A program made the position numbers and the translations under genes. The notes beneath the pieces are model-generated. The model saw only the letters and a list, made by a program, of their open reading frames with translations, was not told the origin of the DNA and made no database searches. A stretch of DNA of 64,000 bases from Branchiostoma floridae (Eukaryota; Chordata; Leptocardii; Amphioxiformes; Branchiostomatidae), in NCBI RefSeq assembly GCF_000003815.2, contig NC_049987.1, positions 6,863,331 to 6,927,330 of the forward strand, written 5' to 3'. Positions 23,101 to 35,900 of the stretch are shown one piece after another; positions within the stretch are counted from its first letter, which is position 1, and each line of letters opens with the position of its first letter.

Positions 23101-25370
23101 CGATCGAGGAAAGGCATGTTTGTTCCGAACCAACCCGCGGAAGAGACCACTTGTGTTCCAGAGAGGAAAAGACGAAGTACGGCACTTCTGAAAAGTGGGA
23201 CGAACCAAAATAAACAAGACAAACTATTGTTGGGAATGACAGAAATTACGGTGGCACAATATTATTTCCTTAAACGTAAGATCTCATACCTTTATATAAT
23301 AAAGAACCCAACACACGTATTAATAAGAGTAGAGGATAATGTGTGTGCATGGTCAAATTAGGGACAATGCAGACTCAAGTCTTCTTTCCCGTCTCTGAAA
23401 AGAGACCTCTACAGTAATGAAAGAGTGCAACACCAGGCCTCAAACCTCTGCGCATTAACTTAAAGAGCCCAACACACTTTTTTATAATCGTAGGGTGACA
23501 AGATAGGCTCACACCTTTTCTCCCGTGTCTGAACGACCAATGACCAGTCCTATGCTATGCTGCGGTTCCATTTATGTCAGCGGCCCGGTGGACTTTCCAG
23601 GCAACATTTGTCCGACAGGTACAGGTAACGTCCAGGTAAGTCCAGGTGACATCTGTGCGACAGGTACAATATTTGTGACGAGTCAACACGTCAGGCGCAG
23701 ATGTGATCAACGGACACGCCTCACCTGCCGTGTTTTATCTCACCTGTTTACCTGTCCCACCTTTACAACTATTGAATCTAATTCTACCGTAATTCCCGGG
23801 GTATTGGGACCACATTTTGTGCGAGTTCTTTTGATGTGGATAAGTCCTGGGCACACACAGGTGGTGGTGAGACAATAGCCCGCCGGGTGAGACCAGTCTG
23901 AGCATGGAGAACTACTGTTTCCTTTGTTTTACAGCTTTGATGGCCACCAGGCTATTAGTCAGGAGGATTAGCACCGTTTTATTCCAGTGAAATTTGTGAA
24001 AAGACGCGCGTGAAATCCCGAAAAACTCAGAACGTTATCAAAGGTTCATTACTTTAGGATTAAGCTCATTTTTATTGACAAAAGTGAAGGGAATGTTTTT
24101 GAATATGTCTAAATGGACCACTATGCTCTTGATAGGTAGAGTTAGCGGAATCACAGAAAACAGAAAATACATTGAAAGAGACATAAAAAAAGTTAAATGA
24201 TTAATCGTTGGTCTATTATCTGAGCTTAAGGTCCACACTCTCTGTACGTTGACTAGATGAACAGAAGCACACAAAGATGGAAACGAGCTTTGAGATTTGG
24301 CTGAATCACCGCAAAGCAATGCAAAAAAAGATTTCGGGCTCGTGTGTGTTCTAGCCCTATCGGATGCGTTTGTTTGCGCTTGTTTACCGTATTCTGTTGT
24401 GACAACCTGGCGTGGTTACCGACGCGTGACGGAGGACCTGTTTGTCAACAAACCGCTGGGTGCGGCGGCAGAGCGCGTGGTGTATGTGATTGTTTGTTTC
24501 TTTGTGTTTGTGTTTGCGAGAGAAGGAAACTGTAGTTTAGAGTTGTACTGTAAACATCGGCTATCAACGCAGACAAATTAACGGGAAACACCTGGCTCTA
24601 TCGTCTATAGTTAGGCCTGTTAGGGATTCATCATAAAATCTGAATCGACGAGACGGCTACGCCACAAAAACTAATAAACGCTGTTAACACGCTACACGCT
24701 AAAGACACATCTAAGAAGTCTCTTATAACGTGTTTTCTTTGGTTGTGTGCGCTAAAAAGTAGGAATAACTTGGCGGTGGTCTCGTCGGCAATAATTAGAT
24801 AATGATTATAAAGATACACAGTCCATTCCTGAAGTAAAACGTAAGGAGAAAAGTCTCTTAATGGCACATGCATTGCCATTGTTCGGTGTCGGACAATGGA
24901 TTTTCACTTCTGTCTGTTTAATATCTATATCTATATGTATGAGGTATGCAAATTGAAATGAAAGCATGGCATGATATTTGCAATGTTTCGTTTTGGTAAA
25001 GTTCCATGTTGCATCGTAACCTACATATAGAATCACGCAACGACTTTTATTTTGAAAAACAAAAGTATTACTTGACCACTCAAATATTGCCTCCTTACTT
25101 TGAAAGTTTCCACTTCAAGCCCACCTCTCAAGAAAAACAAACCGTGGACGACTTGTCCTTATTTACATCGTCAAGAGCCTCTCTCAGCGGTGACTGAGTC
25201 GTACTTGTCAAAACTTCTTCAGGCTCCTCGAGGGTTTCTTTATCCGGAGAAACGATCTATTCAGGCGGTGCCGGCGGTGCATGGCTGGGAACAAGTGGCG
25301 AGATGAAGCGATAGCGGGCAGGGGAACGGGCTCTCCAAGCAGAGGTACGGCTGACGTATAGTGAGGGGAG
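20162..25370. other. Non-coding stretch, no gene recognised
   Basis: No exon is supported. CAGGTAAG/CAGGTAC motifs cluster at about 23615-23670 without forming an array. At 25331 a single CCAAGCAGAGGTACGGCT end matches the MITE family of 3530-3638 and 26271-26345. Confidence 0.4.
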
Positions 25371-25502
25371 ATCGTTGCCTTCTTCTGACGTCCTTACGTC
25401 AGGTTTCTGACAGCCACCTATCTTTTACGTCAAAGACTGGCGGCGCGGAGGTGGGGAGTTGGGGCTGTCTGAAGGCTGGACAAGTCAAAGGAAGGCAACG
25501 AT
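25371..25502. mobile_element. 132-bp element with 12-bp inverted ends
   Basis: ATCGTTGCCTTC at 25371 and GAAGGCAACGAT ending at 25502 are exact reverse complements, with CTGACG / AAGTCA-type partial pairing just inside. There is no coding capacity. Likely a short MITE, but the family is unknown and no target duplication was shown. Confidence 0.45.
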
Positions 25503-27224
25503 ATCCCTACCCTACCTCTGCTTGTACAGTTAACCTGGACTGATTGTATCTAATAGTGCAGTAAAACATGGATATTGTACACCATAGGCCTGTACACTAC
25601 CGTAGAGCTCTATTGGCTAATGCAAATCTCTTCCTGGGTGGCCGACTGGAGAAGAGGTGGCCATTTTTCTATTTATATTGATATCATTTCATGTCTTGGG
25701 TGGTGTCTTTTTTTAAAACTAAACACACCAAGAACAACAACATGTTCTCCAGCCCTCATGCTGAGGCAACCATCCAAACAGCGCTCAGCTCACGAACACG
25801 GCGATCACACACAGTACCAGTCCATTTAGTCTGCACATATAGTTCAATTGCACAGGTGGTTTGTCAAATTTGCTCTACCTGTTAAGCTACCTGGTACACA
25901 CACCTAGATGTCCTCCTCACCTGTTCTTAAGACAAGGTGTTCCCGTGCTTTAACAAACCGATAACTTAACTCAACAGTAACGTTCTATGCCTGCGCAACG
26001 GTAGTATGTCCCAAATGTTTTGATATGCAGAATGCACTATATACAAGTCTATCATTTTCTACACCGGAATTTCTCTCAATATTGAGAGTGGATGGATTCA
26101 AGTAGCAAATTCAAGTACATTGACATGTTGCAGCCCCTACATTGTACACAAAAGAGATGAACTACGAGATAATAATGTAGATTCTCAACCTATACAACAT
26201 AGTCTTCTTTAAAGTAGATTATTCTCGTAGAATGGTTGTTATGTAGCAGACTATGCCATATGATGTAATCTCCAAGCAGAGGTTCGGCTTCGGCTGTTTT
26301 TGACGTGTTTTCAGGCGTTTTATCGCGCTTTATATTTTACACCGCTTTCCCTATGTACATGTTTCGCGGCCAAACATTTGCGGCCAAACGTAAAGAGACT
26401 TAAAGAAAACTGTTCAAAATAATACATTTTAGGCTTTTACAATTGATTATCACTTGTGGCGGACTGAAACAGTTGCAGTGCGTACTTCTGTTCCGGACAA
26501 ATCTGCAGGAGAAACTAGTATGTAGATAAGGGGTCCCTCCCTTCAGGTATTGAAAGGATTTCCCCTTGCCATTCGAAGGGATTAAAAGGATATTTCAACG
26601 TAGTAATTTTAGTGGTTAAGGGGTAAATCGCAAACAATCGTATGTGTGGAGGGAGGGAGGGGGCTGTGACCCGCTTCTTTACTTTGGATTTGACGTTGAC
26701 CTAAAAAAACATAATTATGAAAATTCAAATTCACATCAACAGTCGACGACTTGTACAGATGTTCACACCTCCTTTTCCATGATATCTCTACTGTCTATCA
26801 ATATCACTTCAAGTTCAGGCTAGGACCACAACACACTGAAAATGGTTGCTTCTTATGAATGACAGGTTGTGTTTTGAGTTTTGATACTGTGTTAGAATCG
26901 AAAGAAGTTCGTGAACATCTGGCCTTGGTACTGAGGACCAGCAGAAAACGTTGCTAAAAAGGTCACAGAAGGTAGGCTCTACCAGACTCCAACTTTTGTC
27001 GAAAAAATGGTATAAATTGGCCAAATAGACGGAATGATACGCAAGAGGAATGGTATGCCAGAGTAAGCTGACTATAGAAGCTGTCCGGATCCTCCTATGC
27101 ATGAACAGCAAACTCCTCTGGCATATCATTCCGTCCAGATGATCAATTTCTTCTACTCTCAGACAACCTCTGGAGTCTGGTAGAGACTACACAATGGGAA
27201 CGCCATCTTGTGACAATGTGTTCC
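25503..27224. other. Non-coding stretch with a MITE fragment at 26271-26345
   Basis: The fragment begins TCCAAGCAGAGGTTCGGCTT and runs through GACGTGTTTTCAGGCG to TATATTTTAC, matching the element at 3530-3638 along its left half. The other end is missing. I see no gene in the remainder. Confidence 0.45.
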
Positions 27225-27300
27225 GGACGGTTGGGTCGGCCAGGGTCGGGACTCGAACCCTTGACCGGTGTGATTAAAGGGCCTGGCCGCTGATTGTAGG
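27225..27300 (-). mobile_element. Possible tRNA-derived SINE fragment
   Basis: In minus-strand reading, GGGTTCGAGTCCCGACC is preceded by a GGCCAGGCCCTTTAATCAC segment. This looks like the pol III B box and anticodon-arm region of a tRNA-like SINE head. The A-box half is not clear and no cloverleaf can be drawn, so this is not a tRNA gene. A short duplicated phrase, TGATTGTAGGTGTGCT, flanks it at 27291 and 27311. Confidence 0.35.
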
Positions 27301-27325
27301 TGTGCTGCCGTGATTGTAGGTGTGC

Positions 27326-29274
27326 TCCCCGTGACAGGCGATGTCTGTAAGTGATCGTGACGTACAGTTGAACCTGTGCGGGTAGCGAACACAATACCCG
27401 CCTGGGAACTCCGGCTTTCTGCGGCTGAACATGGAGAAATTAAAGGGACGGACTTTAAAGGGCTGCTGCTTTTGTTTGTAGCGTTTACATTTTCTTTGGC
27501 AGAGAACGACATCAGAACAGAAGTACGAGCGGGACCTACATACCCCTTTGTTTGGAACGTTTTACCGCTTACATTATTCTGCAAAGAATGACACCAGAGC
27601 GAAAGTACGATCGGAACCTACCTACCCTTTTTAGGCTATTATAACGTGTATTAATGTTCCATACAAATCTTAAACATGCATTTCATATTCACGAGTCGCA
27701 TTTGATGCACCCCATCGCTTTAGACCTGTTCATGAAGCTGGTTTATGTTAGAGTACATAGTTCAATATATTTTCACAATTGAAAGCGTTATATCGTTTTG
27801 CAAAACTAATACTTTACAGTTTAGTTTTCTCTAATCATTTTGTGGGATTGTGAAAGAAGTCAGTGTTAGCTTAGTATGATATACGTAATAGAACTTGAAC
27901 AATATTATCATTACACTTATATACACTCACTATTACATTTGTGGCCACTTTGCTAAGTTATCACAATAAGGGAATCTACACTTTATAGGTTAACGATGAA
28001 TTGTACAAATACTAGTGAATCAATCAGGAAAGTCAATAAAGCAAGCAAACAAATAAACGACAACGGGACACAAGCTACATACCAAAAGCACGATCTTGGT
28101 CTTCTCTAGCTATCGTTGAAAGCTCCTGACCAAGTGAGAAAAGTTAACCTGAAATAGCAACCTGTGCTCTTATTCTGATTAAGTATCACCTAAACCTAAC
28201 CTTAAACTCTACCAACTTCTTTAGTGGATTGAAGGTGAAAATGAGTACCTTACTTCTCTCTAGAGATATCCTTTTGGATAGGCCCAAAGCCGTAGGTCCA
28301 GTGTTTGAGGAGAGCCACACTTTAAATAACCCAGCACATTTATCGAAAAGACTAGGGCCCATCCCCGTGACTTCTGTTCCTCGAGTTGTTTTCTTGAAAA
28401 GGTGATAGTCAGTACTGTTGTTACTCAGTACTCAGTAAACTTTAGAATGATAAACAGCTCTACCCACCTGTAACTGCTCGCTCAGTCCTTTCGTATGAAC
28501 AGCCTGGAGCGACTGTTGTTGACTTTCTGCCGGCCGGAATCACAGCAGTCGCTTCATATCGACGTCAGTACGCAAAGTCCGTAAGGAGCCAACGCGCATG
28601 CCCAGCTTTGAGTCCAGCGACAAGTAAAAGTAAGTTGTCAAAGACAACTTGAGACGTTAGAAAGTCCTTAGAAGATAGGTTTCATGTTCCTCCACATGGC
28701 TTACATGGGCTGGGACGCAGTCACTTGCATCAGACTTGCGGTTTTTCTGTCGGAAGATTTCCAGCTAGGCTTATGGCAGAGTAACGGCCGTCAACAAGGG
28801 TCTAACGACAACTTTTTACCTAACAAGTGGTGCAATCACAACGTCCACAACTGACCGTGACACGAATAGAATCAATTCCTGTCGTAACCCGTTCGTACGA
28901 CTGATGTACAGGGGCCCTGTGCTGCACAGGGTTTGGTGCAGTGGAGGGTTTAGGGTTAGCTGTCCGTACGGACCGCCTGGATGCGCATATATACACGCCG
29001 GGTGTGGGAATAGACGCGTGCGTACCAGCTGGTGTTCTTTTCACTTTTAACGAGCCGAGAAAGACAAAAACTCCTCCTCGCCACAAGCCGCTCAAGGGGC
29101 GTACCCTCAATGAGAGACGGAACCTCGTCTAAATTTTTCATTTTTTAGATTTATTGTTGGCCTAATTGAGGGGAATTTGGGGATGGCAAACGCGGGTTAT
29201 TATTCTGATAAAAGGTAACGTCGTCTGCGTATCTGTCATTCATGTTCTTCCACAAGTCATAATCTCCAAGTCAC
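27326..29274. other. Non-coding stretch, no gene recognised
   Basis: There is no exon, RNA gene or repeat that I can name. Short open frames lack domain signals. Confidence 0.4.
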
Positions 29275-29438
29275 NNNNNNNNNNNNNNNNNNNNNNNNNN
29301 NNNNNNNNNNNNNNNNNNNNNNNNNNNNNNNNNNNNNNNNNNNNNNNNNNNNNNNNNNNNNNNNNNNNNNNNNNNNNNNNNNNNNNNNNNNNNNNNNNNN
29401 NNNNNNNNNNNNNNNNNNNNNNNNNNNNNNNNNNNNNN
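29275..29438. other. Assembly gap (164 N)
   Basis: A run of N bases. Nothing can be said about its content, and its true length may differ. Confidence 0.99.
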
Positions 29439-29989
29439 TCATACTTGTCCACAAAAGAGAACACTTATATAACGTGTTATTTCTGTACCTGAATCGGAGG
29501 CACCGTTCATGATAGCATGTAAACTACAGATATCATAATGTACGATGACTGGCAGTGCAAAATGTCATTATAGATGCGACAAAGACGCGACAAGTCCTGC
29601 ATCAAGGGACATGCGCACGAACCTGGCGGTCCTCTTAATGAGATTATGCTGACTGTGTCGTAAATACGTTATCATGAGCCGTCTTTTAATACATATATCG
29701 CAGTATCTCGTGCGTTTGTGTTCTGCAGTGATTTGATTAAATGTTTGACATGCACTTGACAATGATAAAAACTGTTGAAATGAAATCAAGCCCACGTAGA
29801 TTCTGTGCGCATGCTCGAATTGAGCGTAGGTGGATAGAAGAATGGACTAATGATCGAGTGTTTGTGCCGTTGTCATGGAAACGAAAACCAAGTTCATGTC
29901 TAACTTCGTTACAAGACGTATGGCTGCAAATTTGTGCAAAGTTTACAAAGCAACACGTAGTATTCTTGTAACGAATTTAAAACTACCGA

Positions 29990-30215
29990 ATGTGTCTGTA
30001 ACGTAAAAGTAAGCAACGTATCATGATAGTGAAAGTTACTAACGTAACAGTTACACATTAAAATGAAAGTTTTTAAAGTGAAAGTCACGATTAAAGTAAA
30101 AGTTGCTGACGTATAAATGGAAAAGTAACGTGTAAAAGTGAAAGTTACTAACGAATGATGAAAAGTAAAAGTTAGTCAAGTACAGAAGTAAAAGTTAGTA
30201 ATATATAAAAGTACA
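29990..30215. repeat. Degenerate AAAGTGAAAGTTACTAACG-type tandem repeat
   Basis: Variants of the phrase RTAAAAGTGAAAGTTACTAA recur about ten times in 225 bp with irregular spacing. This is a low-complexity minisatellite without coding capacity. Confidence 0.65.
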
Positions 30216-31740
30216 AGTAAGAGCCTGGGAAAACCCTTGGCAGCTGACATTGACAAATGTATGTCCCGCTGTCGGCCGGGAAAATGACCACTTTCCAACC
30301 AGGTGAAGCCTTTGTTCCCGGTTATTAGCGGCGGTCTATAAGAAGCGAGTTTACAGCAATCGGGCCCCATCAATGCCCCATCCCCGCCCACAAGCACTTC
30401 ATTAATTTGTCGTTTGCAGCCGGAAAATTCATCAAACCCAGATTAAATCCAGCCACCCGATTACATCCCGCCGCCATTGTTTAGCCGTAAACGTGGCGTG
30501 TTTGTAGTGTGAGATAGAAGCGTCGGCAGGGCGGTACGGGTGAGCGCACTGAAAACACGGCCACTAGAGAGGCGCACACACAACAGGCAGCTCAGACCCG
30601 CGCTTCAAAAGGGCTTTTGTGTGGGACACTCGCTGCTACCACGCTTCGCACATGGACCGGTAGGAAAAATTCTCACCGCTCCATAGAGTCGTGTACAATA
30701 ATCAAATATTGGCGGTTCGGCTGGTTCTGTGTTTTCCATGATGATCCTTATTTACTCCCACCGCAAAACGCTCAGCTATAAGCCGCTTGCAGAGGATCAT
30801 GACGAACAGATAGAGATGACACAGGGAAAGAGGATTTCACAAAGACTAAATCTCCAGCCAAAGCGATTCAGTAATGACTAATTACAAAGATATACATACA
30901 TATGTAATGAATAAATACAGGAAAACGCGTGCTCCCATGCACCGTAAGATGATTTTGCGGTAGGATTTTCAGCTGTGACGTCAAAGAACAGGTCGATGAC
31001 GAGATAAATTTGCTCTGCGGCCCGAGACATCCGGACCTTGTGTGGCACATCCTAAAAAGAAGAATATCCTTTTTTGTCGAAAAAAACAAATCGTACGTAC
31101 AATGAGGCACTCATAATATATATCAGCAGGATTGACCAAGTTTTGCTCGTTGAGTGTATCTGGAAACGGGTGTTTTTGTTCCCACACATTAGGCCTGACG
31201 TTTTCTCTCATGATTTGATTGTAGATGCATAATGTATGTGGTTAAATATGTATCCTGTACTGCGCTCGGGGGGAGGTATTTGTGCATGTACTACACGCAG
31301 GGGGGAGGTATTTGTGTCCGACATTATGTCCGAGCTGATGATACCAGTACTGAGTGGTGGCGTGCTGGGCAGAGGTACCCGAACAGCTGGGAGACGCACG
31401 GAGAAATAACAGCCCGGACCGCGGGAACTACAGCTCTGACCTCACGGCACAGGGGCATGAGAACGTCTCATGGAAAAAACTCTGCTTACAGACTATCAAA
31501 GAAGTTGGTACGACCGGAAATATTACGTACGAATCCATCACGTCACTAAACTGAAAATTACTTCCTCAGTTTTTCTGCGATGGGATCGATGTAAAGCCGG
31601 ATATAACTATATTAGCTGGTCTGACTGTGGTCTGTGTGGACACTTTACCTAGCGACCTCCATCAGAACTACAACCTGTAAAGTGTCCAATATTTCATGCA
31701 CAGTCAGAAACGCGAACACACACAAACATATATTCAATCT
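30216..31740. other. Non-coding stretch, no gene recognised
   Basis: No supported exon. Small direct repeats (GGGGGGAGGTATTTGTG at about 31268 and 31300) are present. Confidence 0.4.
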
Positions 31741-31750
31741 CACCAAGATA

Positions 31751-31780
31751 CACGCAAACACACACACACACACATACACG
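31751..31780. repeat. CA microsatellite
   Basis: A run of CA dinucleotides about 24 bp long immediately left of a retrotransposon tail. Confidence 0.85.
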
Positions 31781-31790
31781 TACATTAATG

Positions 31791-31838
31791 CTAGTGTGTT
31801 ATGCCGAAGTGCGATTATACCGACTATATAGATAGATA
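31791..31838 (+). mobile_element. Fragment of the non-LTR retrotransposon 3' tail
   Basis: GCTAGTGTGTTATGCCGAAG, then CGATTATACCGACTATATAGATAGATA. This matches only the last ~50 bp of the element seen at 51165-51890. Confidence 0.6.
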
Positions 31839-32308
31839 TGTTGCACACAATATACATGTACACTTATTTTCTCTCTCATACAAACTGTGCACACTTGCAA
31901 ATACATACACGAACACATTCATACCAAAAACAATATTTTGCTCCCTTTGGATGAAGTAACAACAAAGTTAACATAGTCTTCAAAGTTTATAAATCTTTAA
32001 TTCTGTGCAACTGACAACATATCTTCTATATAACATGTGAGACTTTTATAGAATTCCTTACATACAAGTATTACATGTATACACACATTGGTACATGTTA
32101 GACACATGTATATATAGCCCCACAACTATTTACATTGTGGAATGCAGCAAATATAAGAGCATTTCGTTCAGAGGTTCATATCTATAAAATGAGCCTTTAC
32201 AGCTGTTGATGTTCCACCAATATACATGTGTAACAAAATATAAAACTACAGGGGATGACAATCAATACAATTGTCACAACTGTATATTCTTTAATAATAG
32301 CTCTGTTA

Positions 32309-32314
32309 TTTATT
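32309..32314 (-). terminator. Candidate RSPH3 polyadenylation signal
   Basis: Minus-strand AATAAA about 670 bp downstream of the RSPH3 stop codon, in AT-rich sequence free of coding. It is the best-placed canonical hexamer I found. The real cleavage site is not shown. Confidence 0.35.
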
Positions 32315-32460
32315 GTCATGTTTTGAATCAACCTAAAACACATGAATTGTGTCAGAAACTTATTGTGTATGATTTGCAAATTGCAAAAAAAAGACTATTT
32401 AAACCATCTCAAATACAGAAATATTGGAGCTGGAATGTACTGACTACACAACTCTTCCTG

Positions 32461-32488
32461 CCATAGCAACAGTAGTTACTATGGCAAC
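32461..32488. promoter_or_regulatory. X-box-like inverted pair downstream of RSPH3
   Basis: GTTACTATGGCAAC (32475-32488) matches 13 of 14 positions of the RFX X-box GTTRCCATRGYAAC. The adjacent CCATAGCAAC (32461-32470) is an inverted half. It lies in or beyond the RSPH3 3' UTR, so function is uncertain. Confidence 0.3.
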
Positions 32489-32981
32489 AAGTAAACATTG
32501 GTCGCTGGGAAACAGCAAATGGTTACAATAGGCACATGACAGCCAGTGTTACAGCTATTCCTTTTGTTTTAGAATTATTCATAATATCACATACAAATTT
32601 AAACATTTCCATCTGAAACAACAATTCAGTGCATACAATATACACATATAGGACCTTGGGTGTATCTATTAACATTAGTGTTAGGGGTTTTCCTGACTAT
32701 CCCAGATTCTGGCACAAAGTGTCCTTGTAGAAGTGTGGAAAGAATTCTTGTTTCCCTGTAGAATTCTGATGATGACAGCTGTCTGTTGGTTGTATTGCAG
32801 ATAGTGTGTTTCCTCTGTGCTGCCTTATCAGCTCATTTTCATCAAACAGGTGTTTGTCATCTTTCAGGCAGTTTTATGGCAACGTAAATTTCTACACTTC
32901 ACTCACATGTGGAGGTGGGATGTTTGGATATAGTCTCTCCATACTTAACACAGAAACCACGGTTTGAGAATATTGATTTAT

Positions 32982-35900
32982 CTATGCCTCCCCAGGGGCA
33001 TCGTCACCCCCCTCTTCGGCTGGCTCCCCTTCGTCTTCACCCCCCTCTGGCTCCTCTGCCTGTTCTCCCTCCCCCTCCCCTTCTGTAGCAGGGGCTTCTT
33101 CTGCAGAGGGCACCTAGAAATAAGCAAAAACAAAACTTAGAGACAATAAACAAAAGTAAGATCAACAACTAGTGGTACATTAAACATTTGCTGATAGAAA
33201 TTGAAACCTTTTATATCTAACGTCATAGGCTTTGTTTGAAATTGAACTCCAAAAAAGTTTCAAAATATGACAAAAATGCACAGGTTCAAACAAATGTTTG
33301 CAGAATTGCAAACAATTTCTTTAATCTGTTGATTGTCAGTGTAATAACATGATAGAATTAGAAATGAATAAAAAATGTTATTAGAAAATGGAAAAATTGC
33401 ATGGTACCAGCTGATTTCAATCTGGTTTAAGTATGCACAATAACAAAGCATTCACTTTAAACATGTGATAAAATTGATAAAATGATTTTTGCTTTAGTGT
33501 TAGGGTGAAATGAATTTCTACAACAACATGCTTTGACTGAACATGCAAAGACATGCTTTCTTAATCAAACTGTGCAGGTTGAACCATGCATGTTAAACAT
33601 GGGTGAGTCCGCCACCGTGACAAACTTAATATTTAGAACCAAAATATGGGAGGTGAAGTACCCAGCAAAATCAATAGGGGGAGCCGATGTACCCTGCAGC
33701 CGCCTGGGGGGATACATTTCACAAACCAAGCCATGAGCACAGTGCAATGCAGGGAGAAATGCAAAATTAAGGTCAAGTGGGATTTTTAAAGCAGGAGATC
33801 TTGCAGCAAAATAGATTTTTAAGAAAGAAAGTTTCTGCAATTAAAAAAGATAAGTTGCTTGGAAATGCAAAGCTTAACATTTTGTGACATTGCTGCAAAA
33901 GCAGGAGTTGCAGCATAAGTGTGTTTGCAGATAGAACTTCAATCTAGCAGAGCAAAGCAAACTTTCCCAGACATACACCATAGATAAGCCCCATCTTTAG
34001 TTTAAGTTTTGAATTTCCCATCGTCCTTAAAATCTCTTCCATACCTTATGCAAAAATATAAAGGCAGTAGAATTGTTCAAGTTGCAAGTTATTACAAAAC
34101 TAATATTTGGTGATTTAAGATTTCTCAGTTAACACTGACACTTTTGAAAATATTTTGCTCCTTTTTTCTTAAAACAGCACAGCCGCCTGTAGCTATAATA
34201 TTAGAGTGCATAAATCATTCCGAGTTTAGCTCCGTACCTCTGCTGGCGTCTCCTCTGGTGGTGGAGCAGCCTCTGCGATGAATGAAGGAGCTTCCATTTC
34301 CAAGGGTTTTGCGACGGGCGCCGCGCCACCTGACATCTCCTGGATGGAGCGCTGCAAGGCCTCGAACGACTCCATTCTCTGGGCGACAACCTCACGGATC
34401 AGAACTGTAACAACATAACAACAACACTTTCACCACGAGATCTCAGTGTCACTGACATTCATTCTTGGTAACCAAACAACAAAAAGAAACTACATGCATG
34501 CATCATTATCCATGAACAGCTTCAAGCATCCATCTTGACTATATGCCAGTATTCTTAAATTGGTTCTGCATAGAATGTGTGAGGAGTGACAGTAATAACA
34601 CAGTTTCAGCTTGCAGAACATGTATACACACGTACTATACACAGTAAAACAATATCACACGTATACACAGTAAAACAATATCACACGTATACACAGTAAA
34701 ACAATATCACACATACATACAGTAACATTACCACACATATACACAGTTAAACAATACCACACATACATACAGTAACATTACCACACATATACACAGTAAC
34801 ATTATCACATATATACACAGTAACATTACCACACGTACGTATGGTAACATTACCACACGTATACACAGTAACATAAGAAGTAAAACTCCTTACCGTCCAC
34901 CATAGTCCTGCCAAGCACAGACTTGTCGATGGCCTTCTCTACTGTCTCCATCAACCAAGGCATGAAACCTGACTCAACGTCTGCAACAAAAGACAGAAAT
35001 TTTAAAAATCATCACTTTGTCTTGTCCTGTCCATGGTACTGAAGTTATATCACATGGCATCCCATAGTTTTTCATTGACCATTTGAACTGTTTTGACTTC
35101 CATAATTAGTTTATTGTAAGTCTACTGATTATAGGAAGGTTTTAATCTCTAATGCCCTGTCCATGGTACTGAAGCTATATCCCAAATACACAATGTCAAG
35201 CTTATCAAGAAAAGACGACTGTAATACTGCACGTACCTCTCTCAACAGGGTCGAAGAAGTAGCCGTTATCCGCGAGTGTTCCGAAGACAGAGGGGATGAG
35301 GTCGGCCAGGTAACTCTGTGCGAAGGCGCGGGCTGCAATCTTCTCTGCGGTCTCCTTCTCCTTCCGCAAAACTTCCCGCTGCTGCTTCATACGCCGCTCC
35401 TGTGGATGTCAGCAGTACAGTCAGAATCACATACAAGCAGTTTCCAGACAAACGTTTATCAAATCTTGTTTTGTGTTATGCAAAAGAGTGTCTTTAAGGT
35501 AAAGATTAGCTAGCTTGTTGTCAGGACTTTTCTTTAATTTTTCTGACACCTTGGCTGCAAAGCTGCAGTGTCTTTGATTAAGCCTTAAGATATGTTGTTA
35601 GAATGCATAAATGCTGACACAAATGAGTGAACAAATGAAGGCATAAATGAATGGATTTTCTATTGCCAGAGATCCCCAACTTATTTGCAACAAGCAAATG
35701 AAGGAGTGAATGAATGACTAAACGAGTGCTCTATTGACAGGGCTCCCCTTCTCACAATGAGCAAATGAAGGAGTGAATGAATGAATGACTAAACGAGTGC
35801 TCTATTGCCGTAACGCCCACCTTCTCCTTGCAATGAGAGAATGAATGAGTGAATGACTGAACGAGTGCTCTATTCCTGTAACGCCCACCTTCTCCTCGCG

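Noticed and set aside
24297-24581. Plus-strand frame with LALSDAFVCACLPYSVV, resembling transmembrane helix 2 of a rhodopsin-like receptor
   Set aside because: The flanking residues do not continue as helices 1 or 3, the frame ends quickly, and no other receptor motif is visible. Probably chance.
26815-27129. 104-codon minus-strand frame
   Set aside because: No recognisable domain, no splice sites matching a gene model, and no biased codon use that I can see.
27225-27300. tRNA gene on the minus strand
   Set aside because: Only a B-box-like GGTTCGAGTCC is clear. No acceptor stem or full cloverleaf can be formed, so it was kept only as a possible SINE fragment.
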